DNA of 53,307 nt from Welwitschia mirabilis (GCA_051453625.1 JBOZIK010000001.1:35593013-35646319), one strand, 5' to 3'. Shown: positions 29,320 to 42,195, counted from the first letter of the stretch. Notes: a model not told the origin generated them from the letters alone. Translations and numbers: made by a program.

Positions 29320-30835
29320 TTATCATTTGGGCTTCTACATTGTTTAAGAATAATGTTTAATGTATCCTTCCCTTGGGTAAATTTCTTATTGATTCTTTTT
29401 AAGTTAAAAAAATTCTTATCTAAGATGTTTTAATTCATCCATTAGTTTACTAATCTCAACTTTAAGAGCTAAGTTTTTAGATGACAACCTATTGTAAGAA
29501 CATTTTTATTGTTCATATGCTCATTCATGAGAATAAAGTATTTTTTTCATTTTAGCACATACCTTTTGCAACTTAATGAATTCTTCAAAAATTAAACCAT
29601 ATCTATCTTAAATTTTCATATCTATTTCAACATCACTATCTGATTTAGATTCTTCTTTTCTTTCATTACTTTCCTTTTGGATATGTGTAATGGCCATGTA
29701 AGATGGATAAAATTTTTGACCATTAGTGTTATTACTTTAGTTGCATCCTTATCATCTCTTGTCTTGTGAAGAAAAATATCCTTTTATTAGGCTTTTTGTT
29801 TCTTTTTCTTACAATCTATTATAGCTAGGACATTACTAGGCTATGTGTTTTCATCCTTCACAAACCCAACATTCTAACTTAGAAATATTAGACTTGGAAT
29901 AAAATGAAGAACTATTAGAAGTCTTACCTTTTAACTTACCTCTAGCTTAAAATCTGTACGGTTTTTGATAGTCCTCCTTTTTGTTATTCTTACATGAAGA
30001 AGTATTTTGACTCACTTTGTGATGAGAGTAAGTTCTTCATCTACATCATCTTTAGAGTCTTCTCCATTTGATCCTTCTTCTGTTTTTTCTTTTAAAACTT
30101 ATCTTATATTTTCACTAGCTTTAAGAGCAATAGGATTCTCTTTTAAAGCACCATCTCGGATAAAATTTATCTCATAAGTTATTATAGTACTCTATAATTA
30201 TTCAATCTTCATTAAGTTAAAGTCTTTTATTCTTCCATGGTTGTTGTCTTAGGCTTGTATTATATAGTTAAGAATATAATAAACTTTTGGATTACCTTAG
30301 CCTTAGAAAAATTTTCACCAATGCCACATATAGAATTCACTAGCTGGAGATTCTTGTAAAGTATTCATGTACTCTTTTACAATTTTTCATATTTAAATTC
30401 TCAAATTAATTTATCTAAATAAGAGGTTTTGATTACTTAATGATGGATGTTTCTCCATACGTTCCCATTAGAACATTCTATATTTCTTGTGCAATTTTGC
30501 ATTCAACTATTCTGTTTAATTCCTTCATTGTAAGGACTAAGTAGATAGCATTTTTTTACTTTTGAGTTATACATGAAAGCTATCTTTTATTTGTCTTCCT
30601 AGCTTCTTCTAGATTTGATTTATGTAATGGAATTGTTTGTAACATCTATTGTGGTTTCTATAGATTTTGAATATTCATATTTAATTCTTTACCAAATCTA
30701 AAACTCATACGTTTGTAAGTACACCTACATCCTCATCTTTTAATAAGAATAATTAGTCTCATTGAAGAATGGAGGTCTAACAAATGGCATTTCTTCTATA
30801 GTTTACTCAAGGATGGTTACTCCTTTTTATGAGTA
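29320..30835 (-). pseudogene. C1 gag relic (SIRE-like)
   Basis: Starts just after the PBS: EEMPFVRPPFFNETNYSY near 30790-30745, the SIRE Gag start VRPPFFDGTNYSYWK. NAIYLVLT..ELNRIVECK and VHEYFTRI follow (UBN2-type region). A CX2CX4HX4C zinc knuckle at 29830-29871 keeps every metal ligand (C-WV-C-EG.K-H-IA..-C) although three stops fall in its spacers. The tail at 29330-29700 is charged and helical (LALKVEISKLMDELKHLR), a likely coiled coil. Frameshifts and stops are abundant. Confidence 0.82.
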
Positions 30836-30837
30836 CC

Positions 30838-30850
30838 CATTTGAATACCA
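30838..30850 (-). other. C1 primer-binding site, degenerate
   Basis: The minus strand reads TGGTATTCAAATG next to the LTR end, a decayed form of TGGTATCAGAGC (initiator tRNA-Met). It lies about 50 bp upstream of the gag start. Confidence 0.6.
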
Positions 30851-30852
30851 CT

Positions 30853-32302
30853 TTAGGATCATTAAACCTAGAAGGGAGGGGTAAATGAGGTCTACAAAAA
30901 ATAACTTAGCTAAAAATAAATGAAAAACTATACAATAAATACCTTACTAGATTAATGTAGTGTTCCAACATGATAACATCCACACATAGGGGGTAGCTTC
31001 CTCTCATACATTTGGATATTCTTGACCTGTAAAAAAACAATGGTTTTGGAGCACCACCAACATTACATATAATATGAGATGCCCTTTTTAAGGCAAATCT
31101 CTTTTCCCCTTAGGAATCTTCAAGAAAACAATACCAAAAATGTGCTCTCAAGTACTTATAGAAGCACACCCATATAAGGAATGCTTGATAATATGGAAAA
31201 CAAAGCAAGGGAACCTATGATAGACAATAAAGAATGGAAATTCTAGCAAGGGATCTAATAGTCCTATAATTTAAGTTCCAATAAATAATGACAATAAAAA
31301 ATAATCTTAAAATGATATCTCTTTGATAAAGTACTTGAGTTATTCCTTTTTTTATCACCCACAAGTGTCAAAGATTAGAGTGATGTAGCATTATAGAATC
31401 TAATGATTGAATGATGTATTCATTAAATAGTTTCTTATAAAATATAGCTAAAAGCTTTATTTATAGGGCTAATCACCTATGTGTTCATGCATGTATAAGA
31501 CCTATTGCTTTCTTCTCTCTTTATGCTTATATATTTTTGATGTCTTTCTAGCTATTACCCTAAAGAGATAGAACCATTTAAAACATGTAACTACCATACA
31601 ATGAATAGAAATGATTGAGCATTAGGTATGCAATGACTATTTTATTTTTTGTAAACTTTCTAAATAGACATATTTAAGATGGTAGACATCTCCTCTAAAA
31701 AAACGTCTTCAACATGGAAGATATCTTTGGTCAAACTACATAGATTTTGATGAAACTCAAACTATAGTTCCTATAACCCTTAATGATTATGAATCTAAGA
31801 TGTAAAATCTAATTTCTTTCTTAAGATGTAGATAATTCATCAAAATGGAATTTATCTCTATTACCTCTTCCAATTCAATATAAACATCTTCAACTCTATA
31901 GACATCTTTCAAGAGTCAAATTAGCATAGACATCTTTCACATGATAGATGTCTTTCATCTGTTTTAGATACTTACTTTACCATAGTTATCTTTTGATGTC
32001 CTTCTTTATGATTGAAATCTGGTTTAGCATAGAAGTCTTTAATGTAGTAGATTTCTTTTCCATAAATATATTCAAATGTATAGAAATCATTAGAATAGAT
32101 GTCTTCAATTGTGTAGTCATCCTCAGTTAGTTGTGTTTCAGCATTTATAAATTCTAAGCCAAACTATCTATGTGCTATGAACTTTGATGTTTGACTTGAA
32201 TTGATAATTTTCATGATTTGGTATTCTCTAATTTAACCTTTCTATATAATAGGTGCAATATATTTGATAAGTGAAATCAGCAAAACTAGATTTTTATGAA
32301 TA
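30853..32302 (-). repeat. C1 5' LTR
   Basis: Shares about 1.24 kb with 20258-21696. It extends about 200 bp further on the PBS side, so the full LTR is near 1.45 kb. The terminus at 32302 is decayed (ATGAATA where the other copy has GCCAACA). Confidence 0.75.
31458..31465 (-). promoter_or_regulatory. C1 5' LTR TATA box
   Basis: TATAAATA on the minus strand inside the LTR. The other LTR is altered at this place. Confidence 0.5.
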
Positions 32303-35300
32303 AAAACATGTTACACTAAACCCTTTATCATCTCCTCATTAATATTTAACAATTTTGTAAAATTTTTCTATAATTATCAATGATTACAATGACATAGAAT
32401 CTGGGTCCACTTTCATGACCCTAGAAATTTGAGTACTAGTGTAGTCCTATACTAAGATGATGTAGGATTATGATATTGGATAAGTTTACATGAGTAATGT
32501 CAACATTTACATAAGTTAGAGTTATCTAAAAAAGAAAAATAAGATACATGGCTCATTTTAGGAAAAGATGAAAAAGAAATAAATTAGATGATATTATATC
32601 TACTTTGATCAAAATTTCATGCTTGGGATATTCTTGATATAGGGCCTTAATTTATGGAGAAAAAACCAATAATTAGCTTAGAGAACCTTAGCAAAAAACC
32701 AATAATTAACTTAGAGAACCTTAGCAACCCAAATCTAGAAGAGTTATTATAGAATAAAGTCCATGTATAAATATATTTAAAAACTAATGGAGAAGATATC
32801 TCACTCTAGATCTTGTGTTAGCCTAAGATGTAAAACCCAATCTTTACAAATTAGTTGTATCCTTTTTTTTTTTGCATGATGCATTTATTTTTAATTATTT
32901 AAGGTTATGGGTGCTTATCTGATTAATTTAGTATCTACACATATTGACTTCTTGAAACATAATGCATCAATATGTCCATATTATCATAAAAAAACTTTTC
33001 AACATTCTTAATTTATTGAGATTTCTTTTATTACTCATTTCCTCTCTAAAGTTATTTAAAAATCATCCTCATTAAAACCTTTATCAAATTTATTTTAAAA
33101 TAAAATCTAATTATGATTTAGAACTCCTTCCTGTATGTTCAAATATTTTGCTTTAAAATTTGAACACAATAAGTTGTTTTTTCAAAATCTTTCTTTGCAA
33201 AATAGTTCTTGCTTTTATTCCATATGATGGTTTAATGAATTATGTTTTTTCAAATGTCACATCATTTCATCCTCTTATTATAGAATAAAGTCTTCATCTT
33301 TCAAGGAGAGAAATATTATGTGTAAAAAACCTAAATAAAAGGTATTTCTATTTTTAATATCTTTGTTCTTATGAACTAAATGTTTCTAATCTCTAAATTA
33401 TCTTTCATACTAATTTTTTAATTTCTTTTTACTAATATAAATTTTTAGTGATTAGAATGTAAGAGGATTAACATCATTCCACTCCTCCCTTTCCTTTTTT
33501 TTTAACTTATCAAAGAACATTTTTAATTAAATAATTTTGAAATGGGATTTAATCAAGTAGGACAATAACTAACTTAAACCTATGCATCCCATATTGTGAT
33601 ATTTGTTATACTTAAAGAGCTTTATAAACACAAATTATACTTATTAATTTTATTAAAATAAATATTTTTATGAAATGGTTTAATGATTGAAGTTAACTAT
33701 GAACTTAAAAAAATTCAAAGTTAAAATAAATAATATTAAAAAACCTTTACAAAAAGAGAAGATAATGCCTTAGTAAGCATATTATATTAGCTAAAATCAT
33801 GATAAGTTGTAATATTTTTTTAAACATCATGCATCAAATTTATACATTTATAACTCTAGCATCATTTGTAATTTCAAAAGCATAAAATATTAATAACAAG
33901 AAGCCATTTTATATTTTTAAAATTATCTTGTTTGAAAAAGCATAAGAAAATTTTAAGAAGAATCCATCTTTGTTGAAGTTACTTGTTAATAAGAGTAAGG
34001 TTATATTTTATACAAATTGATACCTTACAATTCTATCAAACATAAGGAACTTTTAATACAAAAGTGATATTCCATACAATATATATATACATATATATTT
34101 AAAAACCAAGCACATGATTGAGATATTAAATTTTAACAATAGAAAAAAGAGGAGTTTATACTTTTAACACCTTCATCCTTTTTATCATCTTATCTTTACT
34201 CATTTTAGATAATTTATTTTTATATCTAGTTACATTTAAAATATTTCTTTGATTAATTTTCTTTTTCTACTTGTTTAATAAGTGTCTTCTATGTTTTTTT
34301 ATTATTAATTTCTTTAGTCCATTTGTACTATATCTATGCTTTTTGGAGTATATCATTTTGATTTCACTGTTAATGCAAGATCACCTTTCATGCTTTAGAT
34401 TTAAAAAAATTAGTATTAAATTTGTACTAATAAATAGAAATTTCATGATTAAGGTTTCTCTTAAATCCTTATAAATAGAGAGATTGGTAGGTTTAAGTGC
34501 ATTGACAAGAAATACAAAACTAGCTAAGATAATCACAATTAGTCTTACCATATCCCAGGAAGTTGCCAAATGCAAATTTAACATAACACAAGCTACTTTT
34601 AAGACTTTAATAGACCTAATTTCTTTTTCTAATTAATGAATAAAACAATTAAGATTGCAGATAAGTGTCATTATAAAAAAGAAAAGAAAAAAATAAAAAT
34701 AAAAAACTTGAATTTAAGTTTGATATGCACATAAGAAGAAAGATGAATGATATTGATTCTACAAAGCTAATAGCTTGTAACCCTATTAATAATGCATTTG
34801 AGTAAAATGGAATTGCTTGTAATTTTTCCCTTAATGAATACATTAATGGCTTATATATTAGATAACAATAGAAAAACATCAATTTATACTAGAAATTGTA
34901 TTTCCCATTGAACTAGATATATGCATAGAAATCTGATATGGAAATGAAAAATATTAAATAGAAATTATGAAATTTAGGGTAAAATCAACTTGAATATTTA
35001 ACTACAATTCTTATATTTAGATCTAAACATAGTAAAGAATAACAAGACTAAAATGAGAATAAAAATTTAAATAAACTAAATTAAAAAACTTAACTTAGAT
35101 ACATTTTAATACAATTTTAGCAAGGAATTCTTGAATGAATAGCATGTTATATAAACAAATTAAAGATGTGGTAAAGATGCACTAAAACCAATCTTATTAC
35201 CAAGAAAAATAGAAGTAAAAGAAGAATTAAATGCATTTTATAATTTAGTTACCAAAACCAAATCAGTTTTTTAAATGAAAAGGAATATAACTATAATGAA

Positions 35301-35576
35301 TTTCCATAGGGACCTTTAGCAAACTACAATAAAATCTATGTCAAACAAAATATTATTAAAAATTATTTGGAATAGAGGATGATTTAACATGATTTTTCTC
35401 CTTTAACTTCTTAGAATTTACTTTAATTTACTTATCAAAGTTTTTATCACTAATTATTAATATGTATTAACTCTCTAATTATTATCAAAAACTTGTTATC
35501 TTCCATCTTTAAGTGTTATCATAATTTATCTCCTATCATGTAGTGAAAAAATAATATTAAATCTAGCATTAATCCT
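32303..35576. other. AT-rich intergenic stretch
   Basis: About 3.3 kb with no recognisable gene, LTR end or domain on either strand. Open frames such as 34271-34474 are hydrophobic or low-complexity chance frames. Local features are a 33-bp tandem repeat (32660-32725) and a short alternating AT tract near 34080. Confidence 0.6.
32660..32725. repeat. 33-bp tandem duplication
   Basis: Two adjacent units (32660-32692, 32693-32725) of AACCAATAATTARCTTAGAG plus flanking bases, differing at one site. Confidence 0.9.
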
Positions 35577-36598
35577 TATGGACAAATGATATTTCATCAT
35601 GTCATAGCTCCATTAATAATCAGTAATTAATAACAATTTTTTCATGTGCTTTCTCTATGTGTTATCAAATTGGAACTAAATTCTACTAAGTTTCTTTCAT
35701 GTCATAATAAGAGGCCATTACATCCAATACACACTGTAACATATCTTTATATTATTGAACATAGATTTATTAGATTATATTTGTCAATTAATATCAAACT
35801 AATTCCTCTAGTGTAGTGCAAATTTATTAGATATTATGTGCAGATAAGTTTGAGTTTTGCAGGTGAAAGATTTATCCCAAAATACACGAAAGAAACTACT
35901 CAATTATGTTTACCTCCAGTGGGGGTCAACTAGATCCTAAAGGGGTTGACTGCACCTAAAGCAGACGCAAAGAAATGAACTAAACCCAAAGGGGTTAACT
36001 GGATTATCAAGGGATCAATCCAACCTATGATCATAAGAGCCAATATCCCTAAACTAAATGGAAAGGGGTCGACTAGATATTCATAAGGTTGATCAAATTT
36101 AAGGAGCTAATAGTCAAGTCCTAGACCGAGAGGAAAGGGATCAACCAAATTTCTTATGAGGTTAACCAAATTTAAGAAGTTGACAGTCTATAGTTCTAGA
36201 CCAAGAGACAAGAGGTCAACTGAATCTAAGATGGGGTCGACCAAGTTCTTATGGGGTTGACCAGATATTTATGGGATCGATCAGACGGTATGAAAAAGTA
36301 AATCTTATATATGTTATGTATCTATTACGTAGCTATTACCTAGTCATTTTCTAGTCATTTATAACCGTTGGAGGCGTAATTCAATTTTAATAAATCCTAG
36401 TAATCCTCCACTATAAATACCTAGGAAAGAAATGATCTAGAAATCTTTTTGACACTTTTTAAAACTAGCATATTCACTATGGATTTGAAATATCAAGTGG
36501 CATATTTCATTGGAACATCTTTTGTATTGATTCATATCTGATTGAGGAGATCTATTCTTGAAAAAGGACTTCACTCAAAATCAGTTCTAAGGACTTTG
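35577..36598. repeat. Left copy of E2 flank and partial 5' LTR
   Basis: 1022 bp matching 36699-37718 (1020 bp) from end to end, including 190 bp of flank, the target site (AGATT for AGATC at 35763-35767) and the LTR from 35768. Since the flank is copied as well, this is not a separate insertion. Confidence 0.85.
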
Positions 36599-36698
36599 NN
36601 NNNNNNNNNNNNNNNNNNNNNNNNNNNNNNNNNNNNNNNNNNNNNNNNNNNNNNNNNNNNNNNNNNNNNNNNNNNNNNNNNNNNNNNNNNNNNNNNNN
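36599..36698. other. Assembly gap (100 N)
   Basis: Lies between two full-length diverged copies of the same 1.02-kb interval. Confidence 0.95.
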
Positions 36699-36889
36699 TA
36701 TGGACAAATGATATTTCTTCATGTCATAGCTTCATCAATAAGCAGTAATTGGCAATAATTTTTTCATGTGCTTTCTCTATGTGTTATTAAATTGGAACTA
36801 AATTCTACTAAGTTTCTTTCATGTCATAATAAGTGGCCATTACATCTAATACACATTGCAACATATCTTCATATTATTAATCATAGATC

Positions 36890-38256
36890 TGTTAGAATAT
36901 ATTTGTCAATTGATGTTAAACTAATTCCTCTAGTGTAGTGCAAATTTATTAAATATTGTGTGTAGATGAGTTTGAGTTTTATAGGTAAAAGATTTGGACC
37001 AAAATGCATAAAAGAAACTACTTGGTTATGTTTACCTCTAGTGGGGGTCAACCAGATCCTAAAGGATTGACCGCACCTGAAGAAAATGCAAAGAAATGAA
37101 TTGAACCCAGAGGGGTCGATTAGATTATCAAGGGATAAATCCAAACTATGATCGTAAGAGCTAATATTCCTAAACCAAATGGAAAGGGATCTATTGGATA
37201 TTCATGAGGTTGACCAAATTTGAAGGGCTGTCAATCAAGTCCTAGACCAAGAGGAAAGGATTGACCAGATTTCTCATGGGGTCAACCAGATTTAAGAAGC
37301 TGGTAGTCCATAGTTCTAGACCAAGAGACAAGGGATCAACTGGAACTAGGATGGGGTCAACCGAGTTATTATGTGTTTGACCGAATATTTGTGGGATCAA
37401 CTAGATGGTATAAAAAAGTAAATCTTATAAACGTTATGTATTCATTACCTAGTTGTTACCTAGTCATTTTCTAGTCGTTTATAGCCGTTGGAGGTGTAAT
37501 TCAATTGTAACAAACCCTAGTAATCCTTCACTATAAATACCTAGGAAAGAGATGACCTAGAGATCTTTTTGGCACTTTTAAAACCAGCATATTCACTATG
37601 AATCTAAAATATCAAGTGGCATATTTCATTGAAACATATTTTGTATTAATTCATATCTGATTGAGAAGATCTATTCTTGAAAAAGGACTTCACTCAAAAT
37701 TAATTTTAAGGACTTTGTCATTGTATTTATTTGGAGAAGAGCTCCATTATTTGTACTAATACTAAATAAGTGATATCAAAGCCACCAAGACTTTATTGCA
37801 TTACTTCTATTTGTCTTCAAAGATTCAGACTTAGCCTACAAAAGTCTGTTGTCGAAGGTTGAGATGTAGCTTGCAAAAGTCCATTGTCAAAGATTGAGAT
37901 TTAGCCTGCAGAAGTCTATTATTAAGGTTGAGATTTAGCATATAAAAGTCCATTTCTAAGGGTTAACAAGTAAGCCTAGAAAAATCTGTGAAGTAACAGA
38001 GGTTCGAGATAAACCTTAGGAGAAGCTGATCATCGAAAGTGAAGTAGGGCGAGTTCTCGAATCACTATAAATCCTACATGTATTCAAATTGGTATTTTAT
38101 GTTTTATATTTTACATTTATTTTTTAATTCCTTATACACATGGTCTTGATTTCATTATTTGTTTATATGCAATCTATGATTAGATTTCTTTAAGTTATTT
38201 TGAAGTTAAGTTTTTTAAAAGAACCTATTCACCCCCTAGGGTTCTCGATCCTATCA
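36890..38256 (+). repeat. E2 5' LTR
   Basis: TGTTAG...CTATCA with GTCGAC-type array (about 37045-37410), TATA box 37532-37539 and 34-bp-type repeats 37821-37960. PBS follows after 2 bp. Confidence 0.9.
37821..37960 (+). repeat. Tandem hairpin units in E2 5' LTR
   Basis: Four units related to the E1 34-bp repeat, each around AGACTTAGCCT and AAAAGTC. Some stems carry mismatches here. Confidence 0.75.
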
Positions 38257-38258
38257 TT

Positions 38259-38276
38259 TGGTATCAGAGCTTAGGT
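38259..38276 (+). other. E2 primer-binding site (initiator tRNA-Met)
   Basis: TGGTATCAGAGCTTAGGT, a perfect match over the first 12 bases to the complement of the initiator tRNA-Met 3' end, 2 bp after the LTR. Confidence 0.95.
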
Positions 38277-38322
38277 TAGTCTTTGAGATAATTTTACATA
38301 TCTAAACTTAAGAACCCTAAAA

Positions 38323-40012
38323 AAGAGTAACTCAACTGATGGATTTTCAACAAGTCATCCACCCATGTTTGACTATTTAAACTATTCCTATTGAAAAGCT
38401 AGGATGAGAATTTTTGTTAGATACTTAGATGCCAATGTAGAAAAGGTCATTTACAAAGGTCATACTATGCTTATAATTTTTCAAATAGATGTAAATGAAA
38501 ATACTATTTTAGTTTCTAAATCTAGAGATCAATGAACTCCCACAAATAAAACAAAAGATACAATAGATGCCCATACTCTTAATGCTACTTTTTGTATAGT
38601 GTGTGTAGATAAATTTAAAATAATTATAAACTANNNNNNNNNNNNNNNNNNNNNNNNNNNNNNNNNNNNNNNNNNNNNNNNNNNNNNNNNNNNNNNNNNN
38701 NNNNNNNNNNNNNNNNNNNNNNNNNNNNNNNNNAGGATGAGGATTTTTCTTAGATCCCTAGATGCTAATGTAGAAGAGGTCATTTACAAAGGTCATACTA
38801 TGCCTATGATTGCCCAAAAAGATGCAAATGAAAATACTATTTTACTTCCTAAATCTAGAGACCAATGAACTCCCACAAATAAAACAAAAGCCACAATAGA
38901 TGTCCATGCCCTTAATGCTATTTTTTGTGTGATGTGTAAAGATAAATTTAAAAGAATTATAAACTGTAAACATGTAAAAGAAGCTTGGGATATTTTGGAA
39001 GTTGGACATGAAGAAACATCCACTGTTGAACAAGTAAAACTACAAATGCTTGTTTCTATATTTAAAGACATTCATATGGATAATGAAGAAACCTTACAGG
39101 AATTTTTTGTTAGACTTATAGATATAGTAAACTTAATGGCAAGCCTCAAAGAACGCATGGTAGAAAGCAAAGTGGTAAAAAAAAGTGTTGAGATCCCTAC
39201 CCTAGAGATTTAAACTGAAGGTAATAGCCATCGAAGAAAGCAAAAATATCAGTGTAATGGTGTTGGAATAACTTTAAGATAACCTTCAAACCTATAAACT
39301 TAAATTTACTAAAGATAAAAGAATAAGTATTACTTTGAAATGTGTGTAGAAGGATTATAGATCTGATAGATCAGATGAAGAACTTGATGATGATGAAGTG
39401 GCTCTTCTACCCAGGCATTTTAAAAGATTTCTCTACAGGAAAAAGGAAGGAGAACCAAGTAGGAATCTAAGGGAAAAAAATACAAAACAAAGAAGAGAAC
39501 AAAAAAGGGAAAACGAAATCTAGTGTTATTTGTGCAAAGGATTTAGACATGTGGTCAACGAATGTCCCAACACTAGAAGAGAAAAAAGAAAGCCTAAAAA
39601 CACCACATTGATGGTGACTTGGAATAATGAAGATGATGAAAATAAAAAAAACTACTTAAATCATGGATCAGATAGAGAAAGAAGATTATCTTTCATGACC
39701 CTAATATCATCTCTCAAGAATGTGCCTAGTACTTCAATATCAGATGACTTAGATATGATTAATGAAGAGGAAGATGAGTTAGAAGAAATCTATCAAGAGT
39801 TATATAAAGAATGTGAGAAGCTCGTCAAAAGAATTAATGAGTTAAACAAAATGGTGAATACCATTACAACAGAAAAGGAGGAAGTGAAAGAGAAGTATAA
39901 AGTACTCAAAGCCAATAACTTCAAGTTAATTACTCAGGTAAATGATCTTTCATTCTTTGTGAATAAGTTTTTGGATAGTTTATCTAAACTAGAAAATATT
40001 CTTAGAATATAA
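38323..40012 (+). pseudogene. E2 gag relic (SIRE-like)
   Basis: Begins where the start codon seems mutated to AAG and runs through ARMRIFV/LRSLDANVEEVI, a UBN2-type region (KHVKEAWDILEVGHEETST, 38967-39020; LQEFFVRLIDIVNLMASL) and LQTYKLKF-like sequence. A perfect zinc knuckle at 39524-39565 (C-YL-C-KGFR-H-VVNE-C) follows, then a long charged, helical region at 39600-40012. One stop (near 38869) and frameshifts near 39195 break it. The 233 bp at 38401-38633 are repeated across the gap as 38734-38966, so the extra N-terminal copy is probably artificial. Better preserved than E1 gag. Confidence 0.87.
38634..38733. other. Assembly gap (100 N)
   Basis: 233 bp on each side (38401-38633, 38734-38966) are the same gag segment, diverged by about 13% by eye. 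Confidence 0.95.
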
Positions 40013-40106
40013 AAATAAAATGAAGACAAATTAGGTATTAGTTTTGAAGCACAAATTTCACAAAATAAGGTAAACCAAACAAGTAAGTTTTGTGTCTAAT
40101 ATCTTA

Positions 40107-40148
40107 TGCAATTTTTGTAGTAGACTTGGTAATTCTAAACTATTTTGC
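40107..40148 (+). other. Second zinc knuckle of E2
   Basis: Frame C-NF-C-SRLG-N-SKLF-C: all three Cys kept, His replaced by Asn. It lies between gag and protease as in SIRE-type elements. Confidence 0.7.
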
Positions 40149-40303
40149 AAATTTAGACATATGATGTTTACTTTAAACATGTGAATGCTTTATCATTTAA
40201 ATTTATTCCTAAGAATAATATACCATCTAAGTCAAGTAAGACTAAGTGGGTTAAAGCTAATAATCTCCAATAGATAAATTGTAGAGAATCTCATGTGAAA
40301 AGC

Positions 40304-40660
40304 TGATATCTAGATAGTGGTTGTTCAATGCATATGACAAAAGATAAATCAATTTTTCAAAGATTAAAGAGTATAAATGGTGGAGAAGTCATTTTTGGAA
40401 ACAACCAAATAGCAAAAATAGAAGTTACAAGAAGTATCAAAGGAGGTATATCATTTAATCTTAATAATGTACTTTATATGAATTGTTTACAACACAATTT
40501 ATTAAGCATTAGTCAACTATGTAACTAAAAAATAGAATAATCTTTGATAAATATAAATGTATAGTTGAGAATGAAAAAATAAATGCTATTATTTTCTATG
40601 TAAAATGTGTTGATAATGCTTATATATTAGATGTTAAAATATTGATTAATCAATACATAT
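40304..40660 (+). pseudogene. E2 aspartic protease relic and start of pre-integrase region
   Basis: The frame reads (TGA for Trp)-YLDSGCSMHMTKDKS from 40304, with the catalytic DSG intact, then GGEVIFGNNQIAKIEV, KGGISFNLNNVLYMN and HNLLSISQLCN near 40490-40525, the copia pre-integrase signature. FIVENEKIN-like and LDVKxxD sequence follows. Homology ends near 40660 without integrase, at the point equivalent to 6190 in E1. Two independent insertions with one breakpoint show an ancestral deletion. Confidence 0.83.
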
Positions 40661-40794
40661 AAATCAATATTTTAGGAAAGATAGTGATAAAATTAAATGC
40701 TTTTGTATTAAATATGATGTAAAATCTAGCTCTAATAATTACTTTATCTCTCATAAAATTGATCTGGAGTTTGTTACATCATCACTTGGCTGAT

Positions 40795-41021
40795 TATAGG
40801 GCGATCGACTAGATCTATGATTCGGTTGACTAGATGTGGCTGGTTAACTAGTCTGAAAAGTCTGGTTGTCTAGACTCCTTCTAGTACTGTAAAATCACAT
40901 CTCGATGGGTCAATCAGAAGTTCAAGTAGTCAACCAGACTTAATGGGTTATAGTGTAGAAGTATAGTCGATGGACCCAATTTATTTATAGAATCTACCCT
41001 ATTTTATTTAATCTATAAAAG
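40795..41021 (+). promoter_or_regulatory. Candidate internal promoter module of E2 ORF2
   Basis: Cluster of LTR-type motifs (GATCGACTAGATCTATGA, GGTTGACTAGATG, GGTTAACTAG, further decayed copies to 40975), then CTATAAAAG at 41013-41021, about 140 bp before the ORF2 ATG. Equivalent to 6305-6532 in E1. Confidence 0.5.
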
Positions 41022-41157
41022 AACTAGAATCCTAACTTGTTTTCATTTCAATATAGTGCCTTCAAGCCTTCAGATTTAGTGAGTTTCTTCAAGTTTAAGA
41101 AATCTTTGTAACTAGATCTAGTGATTTTCTTATTTTTCTTCTCTTTAAGGTCTTAGA

Positions 41158-42195
41158 ATGATAGCTAGCACTTCTAAGAGAGGGCTAAAGGAAGGTTATT
41201 CAAGGTAACCTTTCTACTTATTCCATGCAATGTCTGAAGAAGCCTTGGATAAGTTCTATGAGAAGTTTGAAAATAAACCTGTATGTTAGGAGTGGTCTGT
41301 AGCTTCTTTTAAGCTTAGGGAGCTAAGAGATATCATTCAGCTCTTAAGAGATTAAGATTTGGATCATTTCTTGGATGTTTTAGATTTTGCATATCCTTTT
41401 CTTACTAGAATGTTTTAATGTAATGCTTCTTTTAATCATGGTATCAAGACTTTAGAAATCCTAGTTTTGGGTAAAAGAATAAGAGTGATAGCAAACCTTA
41501 TTTCTGAGCTAGTCAATCTTCCACAGGGAGACTATGAAGAATTTGGGCCTCTAAGAGATACAATGGAAGATATGCCAGCAGTCACTAGGAAGATTTGCAG
41601 TAAAATGCATTCTTGGAAGCACGCTATTTTTACTTCTCTGTTAACTCCAAAATATTGCTTTATCCATTTAGTCTTTACTTATAATTTTCTTCCTTTAGCT
41701 GGCCATCATGATGAGGCCTCCATATATAGGGAATATTTAATGTATTTGGTAGGAATTGAGCATTCTATTAATGCTCCTGTCATAATATTGAAAAATATGG
41801 CTTCATAGTTGGAGTACCATAAAACTAAGGGTCTACCCTACTCTGTGCTTATTACTAAAATTTGTCACCATTTCCATGTTAATCTGTATTCTTCTTTGGA
41901 GGCTTTTCATCCCCTATTACTCATTGGACATGTGACTTTATCTTGCATGCATATCTTTACTCCTTTGAAGAAATCCCCTTCTAAAACCTCAAAGGCAACA
42001 TCTCCAAATGAGGCTCTTTCATATTTAAAACGGATTGACTCTTGCACTAGGCATATGAAAGAAGCACTCATAGTAGGTAGATATGACATTGTAAATACCT
42101 CAGCTAAAGATACCAGCTCTGTACGTACTGGTAGAGATGGAGAAGATTTAGAGGAGGAATCTGAAGAAGAAGAAGAAGAAAAAGAAGAGGAATGA
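41158..42195 (+). pseudogene. E2 ORF2: plant transposon-type passenger protein with acidic tail
   Basis: 346 codons in a single frame from ATG 41158 to TGA at 42193, broken only by five stops (first TAA at 41206, last TAG at 41806) and no frameshift. Reading through them: basic start, EWSVASFKLRELRDIIQLL, DLDHFLDVLDFAYPFLTRMF, VLGKRIRVIANLISELV, HAIFTSLLTPKYCFIHLVFT (a hydrophobic stretch), GHHDEASIY, EYHKTKGLPYSVLITKICHH, MHIFTPLKK, then ALSYLKRIDSCTRHMKEALI and a 25-residue Glu-rich tail. Conserved with E1 ORF2 along its full length. No catalytic motif is seen. It is best described as a passenger of the uncharacterised plant transposon protein type. Confidence 0.68.

Larger units (their letters stand above)
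20258..32302 (-). mobile_element. C1: SIRE-like Ty1/copia element with pol and extra 3' ORF
   Basis: Minus-strand order: 5' LTR (32302-30853), PBS, gag with zinc knuckle, protease, pre-integrase, integrase, RT, RNase H, extra ORF, PPT, 3' LTR (21696-20258). It is the only element here with recognisable traces of all enzymes. The 3' LTR lacks about 200 bp at its far end, where it abuts the G1 LTR. All domains carry stops. Blocks flanking the gaps at 26168 and 28180 are doubled. A relative of C1 is a natural candidate for the enzyme donor of the E1/E2 family, which shares its gag type and tRNA primer. Confidence 0.85.

Noticed and set aside
34271-34882. Overlapping short hydrophobic ORFs on both strands
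   Set aside because: AT-rich low-complexity DNA; mutually overlapping and unlike any family.
35768-36598. A separate LTR or solo LTR left of E2
   Set aside because: The flank and target site are copied with it and the length matches 36699-37718 end to end, so it is a duplicated contig end, not an insertion.
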